Source of the DNA: Sphaerisporangium album
GTDB lineage: Bacteria > Actinomycetota > Actinomycetes > Streptosporangiales > Streptosporangiaceae
NCBI RefSeq assembly: GCF_003323745.1
Contig: NZ_QOIL01000017.1
Coordinates: 1-64,000 of the forward strand
Reading direction: 5' to 3'
Length of the DNA stretch: 64,000 bases
In this document: piece after piece, positions 62,557-64,000 of the stretch
How the letters are laid out: every line of letters begins with the position of its first letter
How positions within the stretch are numbered: position 1 is the first letter of the stretch
Translations under genes and position numbers: made by a program
Notes under the pieces: generated by a model
What the model saw: only the letters and a program-made list of their open reading frames with translations
Databases searched by the model: none
What the model was told of the DNA's origin: nothing

Positions 62557-64000
62557 AAATCGGCGTACTGGACGGGCAGCGGCGTCCACGCCGGCGCCCG
62601 GCCCTCGCGGCGGGCGTGGTAAGCGGTGGCGAGGTCGGCGAGGAAGGGGCGGTCGGACCACTCGTCGGTGGTGATGTGGTGCAGCACGATGGCCACGACA
62701 TGGTCGTCCGGCGCGACCCGGAACACCTCGGCGCGCACCGGCAGCCCGGTGGCGAGGTCGAACGGCCGCGCCACGGCGGCGGCGACCCGGTCGTCCAGTT
62801 CCCCCGCCGGGCAGTCCACGACGGCGAACTCCGGCTCGGCCTCCTCCACGGGGACGACGAGCTGGTACGGCTCGCCCTCGTGCACGACGACCTCGAAGCG
62901 CGCCTCGCCCTCCTGAGGAGAGAAGGGGCCGGAGGACGCGGCGGACGTCGGGGAGACGGACGGCGTCGCGGATATGGCGAGCCGGGGGAAGCGGGTCCGG
63001 AGGGACTCGTGGCGGGCCACCACGTCGCGCAGCGCCTGGCGCAGGGAGTCGGTGTCCAGGGCTCCGCGCAGCCGGAAGACCAGCGGGAAGTGGTAGGCGT
63101 CGCCGCCGCTCAGCCGGTCGGCGAGCCACAGGCGGCGCTGCGCCGGGGACAGGGGAACGCGCTCGGGACGGTCGGCCACGGGCGCGACGGGGGGACGGGC
63201 GGGCCGTCCCGCACCGGCCCGCGCGGCCAGCAGAGCCGGGGTCGGGGCCTCGAACAGGTCGCGGATGGCCAGTTCCGCGCCCAACTCGGTACGGGCGCGG
63301 CTGACGAGCCGGGTGGCGAGCAGCGAGTGGCCGCCGAGGTCGAAGAAGTCGTCGTCCGCGCCGGCCTCGGGCAGTCCGAGCAGCTCCGCGAACAGGCGGC
63401 AGAGCACCACCTCCTCGGGGGTGCCCGGCTCGCGCCCGCCCGTGGCGGCGCGCGGCTCGGCGTCGGGCAGGGCGCGGACGTCGAGCTTGCCGTTGTCGTT
63501 CATCGGCAGCCGGTCCATGACGACCAGCGCGGCCGGGACCATGTAGTCGGGCAGCAGCCCGCGCAGGTCCTCGCGCACGCGCCGGGCGAAGTGGCCCGCG
63601 TCGCGCGCCGCCGCCGGGGCGTTGGCGTACGGCTGCGCGCCGCCGCCGGGGCCGTCCGCGCGTGGTGGACGAGGTTCGTCGCCGGGACGCCCGTGATCGC
63701 CTGCGAGCGGAGCCGGTCGATAGAGGCCGCCGGTCACCCGGAAGTCGCCGCGCAGGAAGACCGCGTCGAAGTGGCCCGGCTCGGCGGAGGGGGTGGTGAG
63801 CAGCCGGTATCCGTGCTCGGCCGCGAGCGCGTGCAGCGCCTCGGGCTCCACTCCCCCGAGAAGGGCCGAGCCCCGCTCGGACGCGGCCCGCGCGTCGGGC
63901 ACACCGGTCACCCGCACCCGCTCGGGCCGGTGCTCCCGCAGATAACGGTCAAGCTCGGTCGGGTTCGAGGTGCTTTCTTCCTCGGCCGTCGGCTTGGCCA
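62460..64000 (-). CDS. NRPS, upstream part: A (with N-methyltransferase end)-PCP-C, cut by window edge and frameshifted
   Basis: The same NRPS before the frameshift, entering from beyond 64,000. The first visible residues ([24 protein letters not shown], then [10 protein letters not shown]) resemble the end of an N-methyltransferase inserted in an A domain. Then come the A10 motif NGKLDVRAL near 63,490, PCP1 ([15 protein letters not shown] near 63,330), and the first half of C2 ([15 protein letters not shown] near 63,150; [11 protein letters not shown] near 62,670). After PLPVQYAD the frame should continue [12 protein letters not shown], but those residues are in the next frame; here a non-homologous tail runs to a stop at 62,460. 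So the true gene is one unit broken by one base. Confidence 0.85.
   Translation of the reverse strand, partial: AKPTAEEESTSNPTELDRYLREHRPERVRVTGVPDARAASERGSALLGGVEPEALHALAAEHGYRLLTTPSAEPGHFDAVFLRGDFRVTGGLYRPAPLAGDHGRPGDEPRPPRADGPGGGAQPYANAPAAARDAGHFARRVREDLRGLLPDYMVPAALVVMDRLPMNDNGKLDVRALPDAEPRAATGGREPGTPEEVVLCRLFAELLGLPEAGADDDFFDLGGHSLLATRLVSRARTELGAELAIRDLFEAPTPALLAARAGAGRPARPPVAPVADRPERVPLSPAQRRLWLADRLSGGDAYHFPLVFRLRGALDTDSLRQALRDVVARHESLRTRFPRLAISATPSVSPTSAASSGPFSPQEGEARFEVVVHEGEPYQLVVPVEEAEPEFAVVDCPAGELDDRVAAAVARPFDLATGLPVRAEVFRVAPDDHVVAIVLHHITTDEWSDRPFLADLATAYHARREGRAPAWTPLPVQYADLPSGSAASSATPRTPPTPPPRARVSSPSGRRR

Overview
This 64 kb window is GC-rich, densely coded DNA from a filamentous actinomycete. 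Several features point to Streptosporangiales or a close relative. There are three copies of the actinobacterial SAM-methyltransferase family PF04672, plus WhiB, SARP, HxlR, ROK and ECF-sigma regulators, a mycothiol-type enzyme, N-acetylglucosamine uptake genes and an IdeR/DmdR-type iron box. I see no tRNA, rRNA, insertion sequence, integrase or CRISPR array. The genus is an inference from gene content only.

Layout. 0-5.8 kb: the 5' end of metK, a 1.1 kb non-coding stretch, an AfsR-type SARP regulator and a Sfp-type phosphopantetheinyl transferase. 5.8-12.1 kb: an AlkB-type dioxygenase under a probable SOS box, a secreted glycerophosphodiesterase, a mycothiol-dependent isomerase-like protein, a lipoprotein, a PfkB kinase and a divergent HxlR/quinone-oxidoreductase-like pair. 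12.1-21.4 kb: two sugar ABC importers without ATPases, the second being ngcEFG behind a SIS-domain protein, separated by DUF72 and DUF2087 genes. 21.4-27.4 kb: a very compact class II lanthipeptide locus (lanA and lanM) flanked by a WhiB protein, an XRE regulator and an ECF sigma factor. 27.8-34.5 kb: a serine hydrolase, an SPW/TetR pair, a chitin-type LPMO, a secreted BNR-type protein, a methyltransferase and an MFS exporter. 34.7-35.5 kb: a three-gene operon of unknown function headed by a 55-residue peptide. 36-41.4 kb: a yeast-type cytosine deaminase, a CE1758/CE1759-type flavin pair, a secreted micro-peptide, two more PF04672 methyltransferases and a GNAT enzyme. 42-45.5 kb: a partial ebo cluster (C, E and F only). 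45.7-48.2 kb: a divergent Gfo/Idh/MocA and ROK pair. 48.5-64 kb: a siderophore locus, with an iron box, a heterodimeric ABC exporter-fold transporter, a siderophore-binding lipoprotein, mbtH and a multimodular NRPS that runs off the right edge.

How the parts work together. The LPMO and ngcEFG fit chitin breakdown and GlcNAc/chitobiose uptake. The siderophore locus is convergent: the transport genes run on the plus strand and the NRPS and mbtH on the minus strand, and they meet at an 18-bp perfect hairpin. The PPTase at 5 kb could prime the NRPS carrier domains. The lan locus has a mersacidin/actagardine-like leader and a very short Gly-rich core, but no LanT or protease in the window.

Most notable observations: the minimal lanthipeptide locus and its 15-bp promoter palindrome; the complementary degeneration of catalytic motifs in the two siderophore ABC subunits; the repeat expansions throughout the siderophore locus, including a 15-bp minisatellite before mbtH; a single-base frameshift in the NRPS near 62,556; the unknown 55/132/87-residue operon; and the ebo cluster lacking A, B and D.
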